A stretch of DNA of 64,000 nt from Engraulis encrasicolus (GCF_034702125.1 NC_085867.1:37044221-37108220); one strand, 5' to 3'; counted from the stretch's first letter, positions 26,252-36,649 are shown. Made by a program: numbers and translations. Notes: a model not told the origin generated them from the sequence alone.

Positions 26252-27725
26252 TGTTTTCGCCGCTGAGCGGACAGGGAGGTGCGGTGTTGTTCTTCTCTGG
26301 CGATCTGAAATGAATACTGGATGCTCCCTAACAAAGCCCGTCAGGGGGCGAGGATGGAAGAAAAACAATTTTTTGGGAGGTTATCAGTTTTTGTTTTGGG
26401 ATTCCTGGACCCAGGATTTCCAGTTTCAACCTGTTTTAGTGTTTTTATTTGTTGGAAAGGGTGAGGGAAGAAGGTTAAATCTATAGACAGTCTCCAGCAG
26501 GTAGGGCTATTTTGTTATTCAGCCAGGGCACCATGAGGTATGACTGGACTGGTGGCCCATTGACCCTCCGCACTCCGGCTGGTGGTGCTTTCTCATGGAC
26601 CAGATGGTATCGTTTACAGTCTTGAGCTGTGAGGTGATGGTATCTTATAGTGCTTTCACTTTTTTTTAACCAGTCAGATGTTTGCTCTAAAGAGAAGGTA
26701 GAATTTACAGTGCACAGAGTGAACCTGATGAAGCGCTAACGCGAAACGCACTATTATTCACTCCGTTCAAATCAGTGTGGAGAGTTTAATATTTATGTAC
26801 TCATGAATTTAGTTTGCCTGCCATACATATTCTGCTTTATCAATGGCTTGTGCACAGGGACATTTTTGCACCAGAGTATGCATGCAATACCTTGAAAGGA
26901 CAACTCAAGTACCACACACTCCCGAGTGATTGGCTACGAGATGTATTGTAGTGATGATGCTTCAGCCTAGTTTGCCTTGCTTCAGAACACACATGACCCT
27001 TCATCAGACTATGCAGTGTCCATAAACACGAGACCATTCCTGCCAACACCAACATGGTCTCATAGAAAAGTTCGGGTGAAGTTTTCCTCAAACGACAAAT
27101 ATGTGGTCTACATCCTTTTTTGTATATGTACCTGTAGTGTAGGTACATGAAGGACGCAAAATCTCTTTAGATCAGGACTGAATTCATGCCCCTGCCCATG
27201 CACCAAACTTCAATGCCCCTGCTAACCTCAGAAATATTAGCATGATTAGCCAGGTTGTCTGTCATGAAGGGTTTATTCGTTGAGGTCCTATTGCGTTGCA
27301 AAGTATCGCATGGTGAAGTTGGACCATGATGAGGGTCAGAAATGATTGAAGTCACATGCCATGCATGTGGATCACTCTTAATACACTGAAACGGCTCGGC
27401 CAAGGCGAGGCTGTGGGGCTGCCAGGGATTAAGTCATCATAAGGCTAATCTGCCCATGTATTCCAGAAATTCCCTGATGAGTCTCCTAACTCTTAGCCTC
27501 AAATCTGAGCTGGGACGGAGGAGGAAGCCAATCTTTGACTACCTACTGCCTACTGGGTGGATATTTTTTTGTATCCTTTTGGGGAGTGAATTGGTCATTC
27601 ATCCTGCTTCTATTTGTATCTAGTGTGAGGGAGAGTGGAGGATAAGGTTTGCGCACTCCTTTAGCCAATGAATGAATAAACGGCGACAAAGAACTTTAAA
27701 AGAAGAAAAATCCAAAGGAGTATGC

Positions 27726-27797
27726 AGACACAGACACAGACACAGACACAGACACAGACACAGACACAGACACAGACACAGACACAGACACAGACAC
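27726..27797. repeat. (ACAGAC)n hexamer array, 12 units
   Basis: Twelve perfect hexamers. It ends next to a purine/pyrimidine-mixed unique stretch. Confidence 0.96.
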
Positions 27798-28166
27798 CAT
27801 GTCATTTTTTTTCTCGTCAGCACCAGGAATTGTGCCCAAACTAAGTCGTAAACGGGCAATAAAGTCCAAAAGTAAGAGTGCTCTCCCGTCTTCTTCATCC
27901 ATTAAACAGGATGCCACCCTGAAGAGTTGGCTGTTGCCTGCCAGTTGTCTTCTCCAAATGCTGGCTGTGCATTTAGCTTTACGGAGAAATGACTGCATGT
28001 TATTACTGTGCAATCTCTGTATGTGTCATTTATTTATAATTATTAAAATAGCTGCATGTAATAGTCTACCTAAACCTACTGAGGCTGGACAACAAGATCA
28101 TTTTAAATGTGTTCTACGGAGTTCGGGGGCTGTGTAGGCCTAGCCTTCTCAGGTCCCAGATGTTAA

Positions 28167-28564
<398 letters not shown>

Positions 28565-28884
28565 CACACGCAGTTCACGTCACCGCTCTTATCACAGTAT
28601 TGTACACACAGTCCACGATTAGCCATATCAGCTCATGTGTGGGTGACCATGGCCTGCGATAGCATGAAAAAGTGATTTCCTCTGGTGATATACTCTGTAA
28701 ACAATAGAGGCTGTGTTTGCATGTTTATGTTTCTATCATGAATGCAATAGGAGTTTTTTTTTTTAATGCACGTGGCATGTGAATGCGAGTGTACATCAAG
28801 AGTGTTTCATGATTTAGATAAACTCATGTGAGTACCTAACACTGACTGTATAGGCATGTTTAGGAGGGCCCAAGCGTGAATACC

Positions 28885-29310
28885 CTACCCTAACACTCCA
28901 AGTACCCCTTAATGTTTAGTTTCACTACTAACTCTAACCTTATTTATTATCTGTCTGTATATTTGTGTTTCTTTGCTTGCCCTATCTTTCTGACTCTGGT
29001 AGCAAGTAAGTTTCCCAGCTATGGGATTAAATAGTAATGCAGTAATGGTTAGGGAGTTGGACCGTAGACCACTGAGTTGCAGGTTCAGTCCCCACCCTTA
29101 CATGTACCAATCCCTTCCTTCCTTCCTCCATGACTGAAGTGGCCTTGAGCATGAGGACCCTAACAGTGAAAGTACCACTTACTGTTTATATTCACTACTG
29201 ACTGTGTCTTATTCATAAACTTTCTTCGTGTTTGTGTTTCTTTGCTTGCCCTATGCTTTCTGGCTCTGGTAGCAAGTAAGTTTCCCCAACCTTGGGATTA
29301 AATAGTTCTC
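28885..29310. repeat. Two related 150-base blocks flanking a SINE fragment
   Basis: Both blocks contain ttcactact...gtgtttctttgcttgcccta, then ctggtagcaagtaagtttcc and gggattaaatagt (28920-29030 and 29200-29310). The SINE piece lies between them. Confidence 0.7.
29037..29160 (+). mobile_element. Partial SINE related to the copy before exon 7
   Basis: This copy contains taatggttagggagttgg, a B-box-like ggttcagtccc (29082-29092), the block ccacccttac...ccatgactgaag and ccttgagca. It aligns with 31172-31280 but lacks the 3' tail. Confidence 0.7.
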
Positions 29311-29455
29311 TTTTTTTATCTTCTTGTCTTCTTCTGTTCTCGTCTTCTTGTCTTATCTGAATATCTTATTTGCGACTCACTGCCAGCTTTGTAAGTCCCC
29401 TCACGTGTTTTGCTTTTGTCTTTTTCTTTTCCCCAACTCTCCTGGTCCCCTGCAG

Positions 29456-29566
29456 TCGTATGACGCCGTCATGCTGGACTCGGTCAACGACGTGCGTATC
29501 ATTGGCGTCATCACGGTCATCATCCTGCTGGGCATCTCCGTGGCCGGGATGGAATGGGAGGCCAAG
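29456..29566 (+). CDS. slc12a2: slc12a2 exon 6 (TM4)
   Basis: This exon has 111 bases (37 codons), phase 0 at both ends, between cccctgcag and gtacag. It reads [17 protein letters not shown], then [20 protein letters not shown]. The first dozen residues form the divergent extracellular link between TM3 and TM4. NDVRIIG and the [11 protein letters not shown] tail are strongly conserved in Na-dependent SLC12 proteins. The codon count equals that of the mammalian exon as I recall it. Confidence 0.96.
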
Positions 29567-30211
29567 GTACAGTTGCAACATCATTGCATTGAATTTGGAA
29601 TGGGGATTGCATTTAGATCAATGGGGCAGGGGCGGGGGCGCTGGGGCTCGGTGGGCTAAGGATACCATCCATGTGGGTTCGGGGCTATTCAAATGGAGGC
29701 CCTGGGGCCAGATGTGGTCCTTGGATGGCAAGCGGCTGGCTCCCATAAGGTCAGAACAAAATGTAAACAATGTGTGCTATCTGTGGCCATGCATAATTTG
29801 CGATTAGAGGGATATCTCTATTATGCATTCACATGAGAGTGAAATCTTATCTAAAGCAGTGTCATAAATAGACCATCCTCAGGCTACTAAGATATAAAGA
29901 AGCGAATATCTGTTCTGTCTGGAAAGCTATCCGCTTGTTTCGCACCCTAACCTAAGACGCCGTGCTGCTCGCAGTTATACAGATTCTATGTTCGGCCCCT
30001 TCACTGGAGGGAATTTGAAAAACTGGCCCACGGTGACTTTTAATTGAATAACCTTGGTGTCGTTAATGGGGTGGATGCTATGGTGGGGGACATTTCCATA
30101 CCACTAAAGTGTCCCCACCACTTTTTAACAAATTTAATGTTAACATATTAACCCTAAAAAATATTCTCCCACCACTTTCCGAAACACTTTCCGCCATCCC
30201 ACATATCCAGG

Positions 30212-30258
30212 GAACCCGGGTGCTAGGCCGCCTTGAGGTCATTTGCCAATCCCTCTCT

Positions 30259-30332
<74 letters not shown>

Positions 30333-30355
30333 CACTCATTTCCCGTCACTCTCTC
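30212..30355 (+). mobile_element. SINE fragment with internal CT array
   Basis: The flanks acccgggtgctaggc...ggtcatttgccaatccc and ctccactcatttcccgtcac match the SINE body seen at 12430-12585. Between them a pure CT array (about 30258-30329) replaces the short pyrimidine stretch of the other copies. The microsatellite therefore seems to have grown inside the SINE. Confidence 0.65.
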
Positions 30356-31156
30356 GCTATTTGAATCCAGGCATAAATAGCTCAAAATATCTTGGGGGTG
30401 AACAAATAGAAAGAAGAAAATAATTTGCATAATGGGTAATGTCGTGTGTGGAGAGCCTTGAAGGAGAGGGTTGGGGGGGTTATGTGTCAGATTGTGGTCA
30501 ACGGTACCAAGTTGTGCAGAGAATGCCGGCCAAAATCTCTGAGATCTTGGCTTGCCAGCATAGCACGAAGCAGATGAGTCATCATGCACAGCAGTCAGTA
30601 TAGTAGGTATGCCATGAGGCTTGCTGGCTGCGTTTTTGTTTCGATTTTTTGGGGGGTGTTGTGAGGACACAAAGACAGGCAGAGCCTCTAAACTGTGAAA
30701 GAATGGCATTTTTCTTTTCTTTTTTAAACCCAGGGGCTGGAACCTCATAGTTATCAGATGTGAATATGGCCAGACGGTGGTGTTGTTTTGATATTGCTGA
30801 TGCCAATTATTCAGTTTGTCAAACATCAGGATGCTATCTTTTTTTTAATGCATGTTGATTTTATTGTCATCAATTGTTGGTTGCTATCATTGTTGGCATT
30901 GTAATATTATTAGTGTGGTAACACTTAATTCCACGGTGTCTCTGTAAGGACTGGTATCAACATGTAATATTATGCACTTACACTGGACATACAGTACGTT
31001 ATTGTATCCATTCCTAACCCTGATAAGGTATACTGCCAGTACATAATGTGGCATGTTATTACAAACTTTGTTTTTACAGTGTACCTAATTAATGTAACAA
31101 GGACGGTAAAATAAACTGTAACCATTCATTTTAAAATCAACATTGACTTCATCTTT

Positions 31157-31375
31157 GGGGTAGCCGTGGTGTAATGGTTAGAGAGTTGGATTGTAACCAC
31201 AGGGTTACAGGTTCAATCCCCACCCTTACCAATCTCTTCCTCCCTCCATGGCTGAAGACGTGCCCTTGAGCAAGGCACCTAGCCCCACACTGCTCCAGGG
31301 ACTGCGGCCAATACCCTGTAATATCTGAAAGTCGCTTTGGGTAAAAGCGTCAGCTAAATGTTAATGTAATGTAAT
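31157..31375 (+). mobile_element. tRNA-derived SINE abutting exon 7
   Basis: The head reads ggggtagccgtggtgtaatgg, with a B box ggttcaatccc at 31210-31220. A middle block contains cccttgagcaaggcacctag, and the tail contains gtaaaagcgtcagctaaatg followed by repeated taatg. That tail is the common fish SINE/LINE 3' end. It ends about 13 bases before the exon 7 acceptor. A related partial copy sits at 29037-29160. Confidence 0.85.
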
Positions 31376-31388
31376 ATTTGATCTCCAG

Positions 31389-31497
31389 GCTCAGATCTTC
31401 CTGCTGTTCATCCTGTGCTCTGCCATCGTCAACTACTTCATTGGGTCCTTCATCATGGTGGAGTCCAAGAAACCATATGGATTCTTTGGCTATGAAG
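31389..31497 (+). CDS. slc12a2: slc12a2 exon 7 (TM5)
   Basis: This exon has 109 bases from gatctccag to gtaata, entering at phase 0 and leaving one base into a codon. It reads AQIFLLFILCSAIVNYFIGS, then FIMVESKKPYGFFGYE. TM5 is followed by the start of the extracellular TM5-TM6 link. ESKKP-GFFGY is conserved with NKCC1. The acceptor is unusual: a SINE ends about 13 bases before the exon, so the branch point and weak pyrimidine tract probably lie in SINE-derived sequence. Confidence 0.95.
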
Positions 31498-32091
31498 GTA
31501 ATAGACTTGTCAATACAGCCGGTCAGTAGCTCAGCTTTATTGCTTTTATCATGCGCGTCAGTAACTCAGTTTCAGTGCAAAGTCAATTCCGTCTCAAAAC
31601 ACGTTCACGATGTGATTAACACATTGACTAATTGATTTAAAAAAAAGCCTGAACTGTAATGAACAGTATGAAAGTAACTTGTAAAGCCATTGCCATTGCC
31701 ATTGCCATTAACCTTGACGTGACATTTCACGTCAAGGTTAATCCCAGTCAAACAAGTGCAAAAACGGCAATAAGGCTGTTTTGAGCGACTTGTGAATCTG
31801 CAATGTATTAATGTATTGCAACAAACTTTTTTTCTGATGGGACCCAATTTTGGACCCACGATTATTTCATGCAAACTGTCCCTTCTCTCTGTGACCCCCA
31901 GTTTGGTGAACTCCTAATGATTCATCTGTAATGATTAAAGATAAAAGCCCACTTACTGTGTACTCTGACACCTGATGAAGACCTTGCTCGTCGAAACGTG
32001 TCATTTTTTCCACATTAAATCACGTCAAGGAAGCTTTTGTTGTGTGCGAATATTTCTTCTCCTTTAATCTGTAATGATCGTCTCTCTCAAG
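31498..32091 (+). other. slc12a2: Intron 7 of slc12a2
   Basis: This intron has 594 bases. It contains a perfect 16-base-stem hairpin (31707-31742), preceded by a short TTGCCA repeat, and a gatgaagacc...cgaaacgt motif near 31975 that resembles common fish interspersed repeats. It has no coding content. Confidence 0.8.
31707..31742. repeat. Perfect hairpin, 16-base stem and 4-base loop
   Basis: attaaccttgacgtga, loop catt, then tcacgtcaaggttaat. The word cacgtcaagg recurs at 32023-32032, suggesting it is part of a longer repeat unit. It is not followed by a T run, and bacterial-type termination is irrelevant here. Confidence 0.8.
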
Positions 32092-32216
32092 GCACTCTAT
32101 TGTGGGAGAACATGGGTCCGGACTTCCGAGGAGAATCCTTCTTCTCCGTGTTCTCCATCTTCTTCCCGGCTGCCACTGGTATCCTCGCTGGCGCCAACAT
32201 CTCAGGGGATCTTGCT
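32092..32216 (+). CDS. slc12a2: slc12a2 exon 8 (TM6)
   Basis: This exon has 125 bases from tctctctcaag to gtgagt, completing a split Gly codon and ending in phase 0. It reads [20 protein letters not shown], then [20 protein letters not shown] and LA. The [16 protein letters not shown] block is the TM6 signature. Its Pro and Thr correspond to residues that bind potassium and chloride in NKCC1 structures. The link before TM6 appears one residue shorter than in human NKCC1. Confidence 0.97.
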
Positions 32217-32349
32217 GTGAGTTACTGTCTTCCTTTTCTTACTGTTAAGTCCACACCAGCAAGTGTGGAGTAAAATGCTTTGCCCCCATGTTGTTTCCCA
32301 AAGAGCTGTCTGACTAACTAGGTATCGATTCGTGTCCCATGTGTTTCAG

Positions 32350-32434
32350 GACCCACAACTGGCCATCCCCAGGGGAACTCTGTTAGCCATATTGATCACT
32401 GGAATTGTCTACTTGGGAGTTGCCGTCTCCACAG
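32350..32434 (+). CDS. slc12a2: slc12a2 exon 9 (TM7)
   Basis: This exon has 85 bases from gtgtttcag to gtacag, phase 0 in and phase 1 out. It reads [17 protein letters not shown], then [19 protein letters not shown] is the conserved intracellular turn after TM6, and the rest is TM7. It is separated from exon 8 by the shortest intron in the window (133 bases). Confidence 0.96.
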
Positions 32435-33255
32435 GTACAGTATGGGCAGAGATTCTTTTAAGTATATAGAGATATGTCATTGTAATAGGTTGCTATGGGC
32501 ACCTAACATGACCAGGTTCCGGTCTGCCTAAAGGGGCGTGTCATAATACTCCTAGCATTGAATAGAACAGTCCTTAGGTCTGCCTAGGTCTGCCTAATGG
32601 GGGATTTTTTCCCCCCCTTGCACTAATAGAACCCGGAAACAATGGGCCAATGGAACCTCTCTCTCTCTACTCTCTCTGGTATGGGGCACGGTGGACATCC
32701 TGGCTTCCTCATTTTTAAAAAAAAAAATTGAGGAGTAAGACCTTTCCCCACATTTCTTCTAGAATTTTACTGAAAATTCTACAGCACCCATAGAACTATT
32801 TGTTAAATGCTCATTGAGTGAATTTCAACTAAATATGGATTTCTCGATCACATGTACTGTGTGTGATAGCAATCAACACGTGGATTTGGATTTGTAAAGC
32901 ACATGGCATTCAAAATATAGCATGCTTTGTTAGAGTCCAGTAACATCAGAGAACCCAGACAGGGTGCTGGGGGAAAAGTTCTGTTAGTTAGTGTCTCCGG
33001 CAGTCTCTGCTGTATCCAAAGGCGTCCACATGCCCAAATGCTGCTCCTGGGAAATGAGCTTGGAAACAGAAATATGAGTGCCGTCTGCTAAACTCATTTG
33101 TGGTTTGCGCGCTTTCTGTTTCTCTCCTCTCCTCTCCTCTCCTCTCCTCCCCTCTCCTCTCCTCTCCTCTCCTCCCCTCTTCTCTCCTCTCCTCTTCTCT
33201 CATCTCCTCTCCTCCTCCCTTTCCCTCTGTACTTTACATCATGTCACCCCTGCAG
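32435..33255 (+). other. slc12a2: Intron 9 of slc12a2
   Basis: This intron has 821 bases. The last 135 bases contain a CCTCT pentamer array (33121-33218) that supplies an extended pyrimidine tract upstream of the exon 10 acceptor. The rest is plain. Intron 8 (32217-32349, 133 bases) holds nothing notable. Confidence 0.85.
33121..33218. repeat. (CCTCT)n pentamer array before exon 10
   Basis: Mostly perfect CCTCT units with a few CCCTCT and TTCTCT variants, ending about 38 bases before the acceptor. Confidence 0.94.
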
Positions 33256-33416
33256 GAGCCTGCATTTCTCGTGATGCCCCCGGGCCCAACATCGCGTTCA
33301 ACATGAGCGTGGGTTCCAACTGCAGCAGCTATTCCTGCTTCGACTTCTCCTTCTGCAAACCTTCGGGTGATGCGGTCGAGTCCACCTGCAAGTTTGGGCT
33401 TCACAACGACATGCAG
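33256..33416 (+). CDS. slc12a2: slc12a2 exon 10 (extracellular loop TM7-TM8)
   Basis: This exon has 161 bases from cccctgcag to gtactg, completing a Gly codon and ending in phase 0. It encodes the large extracellular loop: GACISRDAPG, a variable centre, then KFGLHNDMQ. Two N-glycosylation sequons are visible (NMS and NCS). Five cysteines occur, the same number as in the mammalian loop, where they form disulfides. The loop looks about three residues longer than human, with extra residues between the fourth and fifth cysteines (KPSGDAVEST). This is the most divergent exon of the membrane domain, as is usual for this loop. Confidence 0.94.
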
Positions 33417-33565
33417 GTACTGTTTGTCCTCAACCTTTCCTATGTTGGGTTCACCTCGTTAAAAAAAATAAAAAAATAACACGACTGGGCATATGCACTT
33501 TCTTCTGTGTATTTCCTGTGCATTTTGTATTTGCAAGTGTTGTATGCTATGGATTATGTCCTTGT

Positions 33566-33630
33566 TTGTAAGTCGCGTTGGATAAAAGCACCTGTTAACT
33601 GTAATGCAAAGACATGTAATGTAGTAAGGG
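33566..33630 (+). mobile_element. SINE/LINE 3' tail fragment
   Basis: The string taagtcgcgttggataaaag followed by a taactgtaatg-type repeat resembles the tail of the SINE before exon 7. No head is seen, so this is only a fragment. Confidence 0.5.
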
Positions 33631-34039
33631 AGCACCTACCGGTCCCAGTTATGTGATGACCTCAGTAGTTTGGAGTTGTTGGTATTGGTAGTGTTTTAAT
33701 ACAGATATAGTAGGGTGTAACTAGATCAACACAACAATGTCAATATGAATATCAACAGCAGCTGTCATTGAAAGTTGTATTAAAGCATCAACCTCTCGTG
33801 TTAACCTTTAAAATGGTGCCAAGTTGGTGCTAGTGGAGCTTATGAATTCCAATGCCCTAAAGAAGATCTATAGACCAAAAGCTTTGAGCTTGAAAATCCG
33901 AAGGTGTGCAGACTTTTATGCTTTAAAATTCAGTTTTGTTCCTGTCTGGTATTAGCCATGAGTGCTGTGTAACCTGTTCAAGTCGCACTTAGTACCGAAG
34001 GTTAATGACACTTAGCGTAATTGTAGCATAACGGTTAGC

Positions 34040-34193
34040 ATAATTGTACATTACGTAAGGGTTAACGTTCGGCGAGAAGGTCGCTACCGTGGAATAGCAG
34101 CACGACAGAGAGAATCTTGTTCTCTCTGAAGTGCTGCTATTCCACAAAGCGACCGACTCGCAGAACGTTAACCCTTACGTAATGTACAATTAT
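34040..34193. repeat. 154-base palindrome in intron 10
   Basis: The left arm ataattgtacattacgtaag...ggtcgct...ggaatagcagcac is mirrored by gtgctgctattcca...agcgacc...gtacaattat. Arms are about 60 bases with few mismatches, and the centre contains a further agagaga/tctctct pairing. It is MITE-like and could form a long hairpin in the transcript. Confidence 0.85.
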
Positions 34194-34688
34194 TATATGG
34201 ATATACTTAAATGATTCACACATGGCGGGGACATTTCTTTAGGCCTATTTAATGTTAAGTTTATTATAGTTTTTCATGTCAAAAGATTGTTGCTGCGCAA
34301 AACAAAACAGTGCCGTTGTGGAACACCGCTAGGCAACAGCTAGGTAGCCAGGACAACAGGTGTTGTCTATCACAGCAGCTGATTAGAGTCTTGTTGAAAA
34401 GTCGCTTTAGCAGTGAAAAGTCTTGTTGCCATTGACAGCGGTCTGTTATAGACCAACCCGTCCGTTATCGAAAAATAACAGACGTGCGAACGTTGGGGAG
34501 CCCCACTGAAATGAATGGAGCATTCGACCGATGACGTCACACCATATAATAAATTGTAATATAGACCTATAAAAAACTAAAATTGTTAAAATATATTTTT
34601 TAAAATCCTGCACCCGGCACTCCAAATCCCTGCTTGTTTTCTGTTCTGTAACCCTGTTGGCTGGTTGTCTGGTCTTCTCCTACTCCAG

Positions 34689-34796
34689 ATCATGAGCACT
34701 GTAGCCGGCTTCTCCCCCCTCATCACAGCTGGCATCTTCTCAGCCACGCTCTCCTCTGCCCTGGCATCCCTCGTCAGCGCCCCTAAAGTGTTCCAG
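34689..34796 (+). CDS. slc12a2: slc12a2 exon 11 (TM8)
   Basis: This exon has 108 bases (36 codons), phase 0 at both ends, between cctactccag and gtacct. It reads [20 protein letters not shown], then [16 protein letters not shown]. This is TM8 and the following intracellular helix. The Ala-Thr-Leu-Ser-Ser stretch holds the Ala and two Ser that complete the sodium site together with TM1. The exon is nearly invariant among Na-dependent SLC12 proteins. A hAT-like element with long poly-G and poly-A/poly-T runs lies about 120 bases downstream. Confidence 0.97.
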
Positions 34797-34979
34797 GTAC
34801 CTTTCTTTGGTTCTTTGATTTCATAACTATCAAGTTTTAATTAAGTTTTTTTTTTTTAAAGCATGTCATTTTCAATCAAGTTTTTGCAGTCAATCTGTAA
34901 CTTGTGAAATAGTAGCAGTGTTTCCCACAGAAATTTTGGAAACTATGGGGGCAGCCGGGATCTTTTTTGTCCGGGGGGT

Positions 34980-35012
<33 letters not shown>

Positions 35013-35755
35013 CACGCGGGCCTGGGGGGGGGGGGGGGGATTTGTATTCGCGCAGTGTAAATGCAAAATGGCAAAACAATGAGTACAGTATGACATTGGC
35101 GCATGGAGAAACTACATTTCAGCCATTTATATTTTGAGAAATAAGGCTACGTAATACACATGCAGGGGTCTATGTAATGAAAAAAATAATAAAACAAAAT
35201 AGGAGCAGAGATAAGAATTTAAGATTACTGTGAAATTGTTAACGCATAAACAAAAAGGGTCTAAGAGGGTAGGCTATGCCTTTTCCCCACACACACATAG
35301 GCGTACACATTCTACATGAGGGGTGCTGGTCACAGGGCCAGTTTTTCAAAATTCCTCCCATTAAAAGGGCTGAACAACATATTACACATTTATGTAGGCC
35401 TATATTCACATTCATTACACATTAATTTCTATATGCAGCCCGATGTCTCCTCTGCCTTGTCAATGAAGGCCTGTCACCTAACTCATTACAACTGTAAAAC
35501 AAAGCCTGGGGAGTGTTAGTAAACTCATCCCAACTGTCCCTTCTCTGAAGGGTTTTGTATTGCTCCCAAACCCAAGTTAACTACAACAACTTGACTAGGC
35601 TTTTGATCCCTCTGTCTTTCAAGCACTTGTGGTTTTCTCTACAGGATGTATTTACACCAGGAGGAAAATGCGAGGGGAATCGTTATTCAAATCGTTTTTA
35701 ACAAAAACGGCAATCGTAAAAAAAAAAAAAAAAAAAAAAAAGTAAAAAAAAAAAA

Positions 35756-35786
<31 letters not shown>

Positions 35787-36041
35787 ACATTTTCGGAAAC
35801 TATGGCGGCCAAATTTAAACTATGGCGGGCCGCCATAGTTTCCTCAATGTATGGGAAACACTGTAGTAGCATACTTACCTGTATACATATTACGTTAGCT
35901 TGCTTTGCTTTAATCAGGCAGGCAGTCCATACTTTTCTCTGCGTCTAAATTTCTTTGCGTCTTTTGTCTAGTGGTGGTTCATGATGTTCTGTTTCCATGT
36001 TGTTTACATGTTGTTTCCAATGCTTTTGTACCCTCTAACAG
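34797..36041 (+). other. slc12a2: Intron 11 of slc12a2
   Basis: This intron has 1,245 bases, most of it one hAT-like element (34916-35863) with long homopolymers. The final 180 bases before exon 12 are ordinary. Confidence 0.85.
34916..35863. mobile_element. hAT-like element with extreme homopolymers
   Basis: The left end cagtgtttcccacag...ggaaactatgg is matched inverted by ccatagtttcc...atgggaaacactg. Flanks atagtagc and gtagtagc agree at 7 of 8 positions if one terminal base is shared. Inside are a 31-base G run, a 16-base G run, A runs of 24 and 16 bases, and a 27-base T run. No transposase is visible. Confidence 0.78.
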
Positions 36042-36165
36042 GCTCTATGCAAAGACAATATCTACCCAGGAATTGGCTGGTTCGGCAAGGGCTTCGGCAA
36101 GAACAATGAGCCCCTGAGAGGCTACATCCTGACCTTCTTCATTGCCCTGGCTTTCATCCTCATTG
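36042..36165 (+). CDS. slc12a2: slc12a2 exon 12 (TM8-9 link and TM9)
   Basis: This exon has 124 bases from ccctctaacag to gtgtgt, phase 0 in and phase 1 out. It reads [20 protein letters not shown], then [20 protein letters not shown] and [10 protein letters not shown] and [14 protein letters not shown] are conserved family blocks. [12 protein letters not shown] differs from human NKCC1 (recalled as PAFQMFAKGYGK) and is slightly NCC-like, but the flanks remain NKCC1-like. Confidence 0.96.
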
Positions 36166-36547
36166 GTGTGTGTTGTGTCAAAAGATTGAGGCCATACTAT
36201 CTCTCTCTCTGTCGCTCCCTGTCTTTCTCTGTCTTTCTCTATCTCTCTGTCTCTCTGTCTCTCTCTCTGTCTTTCTCTGTCTCTCTCTCTCTTTCAAAAA
36301 ATGTTCCTCTTGAGATGGAATATTGCCCAGTCGGTTTAGCCTTGGTGATTCTTTCATGTACAGTCTTCTCAACAGGAAGCAAGACACACGTATTTACTGA
36401 CAAAGCAGCGTTTGTTCGTTCAGTCTAAACTAGATCTACTAAATGTAGTTAATATCTTTCAATTTTGTCAGGGGAATTCCACTTTTTTTGTTCTTGATGC
36501 ACCCTTACGTATGTGTCAGTAATGTTGTAACTTGTTTGTCTCCTCAG
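36166..36547 (+). other. slc12a2: Intron 12 of slc12a2
   Basis: This intron has 382 bases with an interrupted CT/TCTG array at 36198-36294. Nothing else is recognised. Confidence 0.85.
36198..36294. repeat. Interrupted CT/GTCT array in intron 12
   Basis: CT with regular TGTCTTTCTC variants, starting 33 bases after the exon 12 donor. Confidence 0.9.
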
Positions 36548-36649
36548 CTGAGTTGAACGCCATCGCTCCCATCATCTCCAACTTCTTCCTGGCCTCCTAC
36601 GCTCTGATCAACTTCTCCGTGTTCCACGCCTCTCTTGCCAACTCCCCCG
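36548..36649 (+). CDS. slc12a2: slc12a2 exon 13 (TM10)
   Basis: This exon has 102 bases from gtctcctcag to gtaagc, phase 1 at both ends. It reads [20 protein letters not shown], then [14 protein letters not shown]. This is TM10, one of the most conserved parts of the transporter. SVFHASLA matches NKCC1, while NKCC2 has Cys in place of Val here. Confidence 0.97.

Larger units (their letters stand above)
29567..31388 (+). other. slc12a2: Intron 6 of slc12a2
   Basis: This intron has 1,822 bases. It holds a SINE piece with an internal CT array (30212-30355) and a nearly complete tRNA-type SINE (31157-31375) ending next to exon 7. The rest is plain intron. Confidence 0.85.
33417..34688 (+). other. 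slc12a2: Intron 10 of slc12a2
   Basis: This intron has 1,272 bases. It contains a SINE/LINE-like tail (33566-33630) and a 154-base palindrome (34040-34193). About 350 bases of possibly element-derived sequence follow it, bounded by ttatatgg and ccatataa. Confidence 0.8.

Noticed and set aside
30904..31080. Repeat beginning ggtaacacttaattcc
   Set aside because: The start resembles a frequent fish repeat, but no matching inverted end or tail could be identified.
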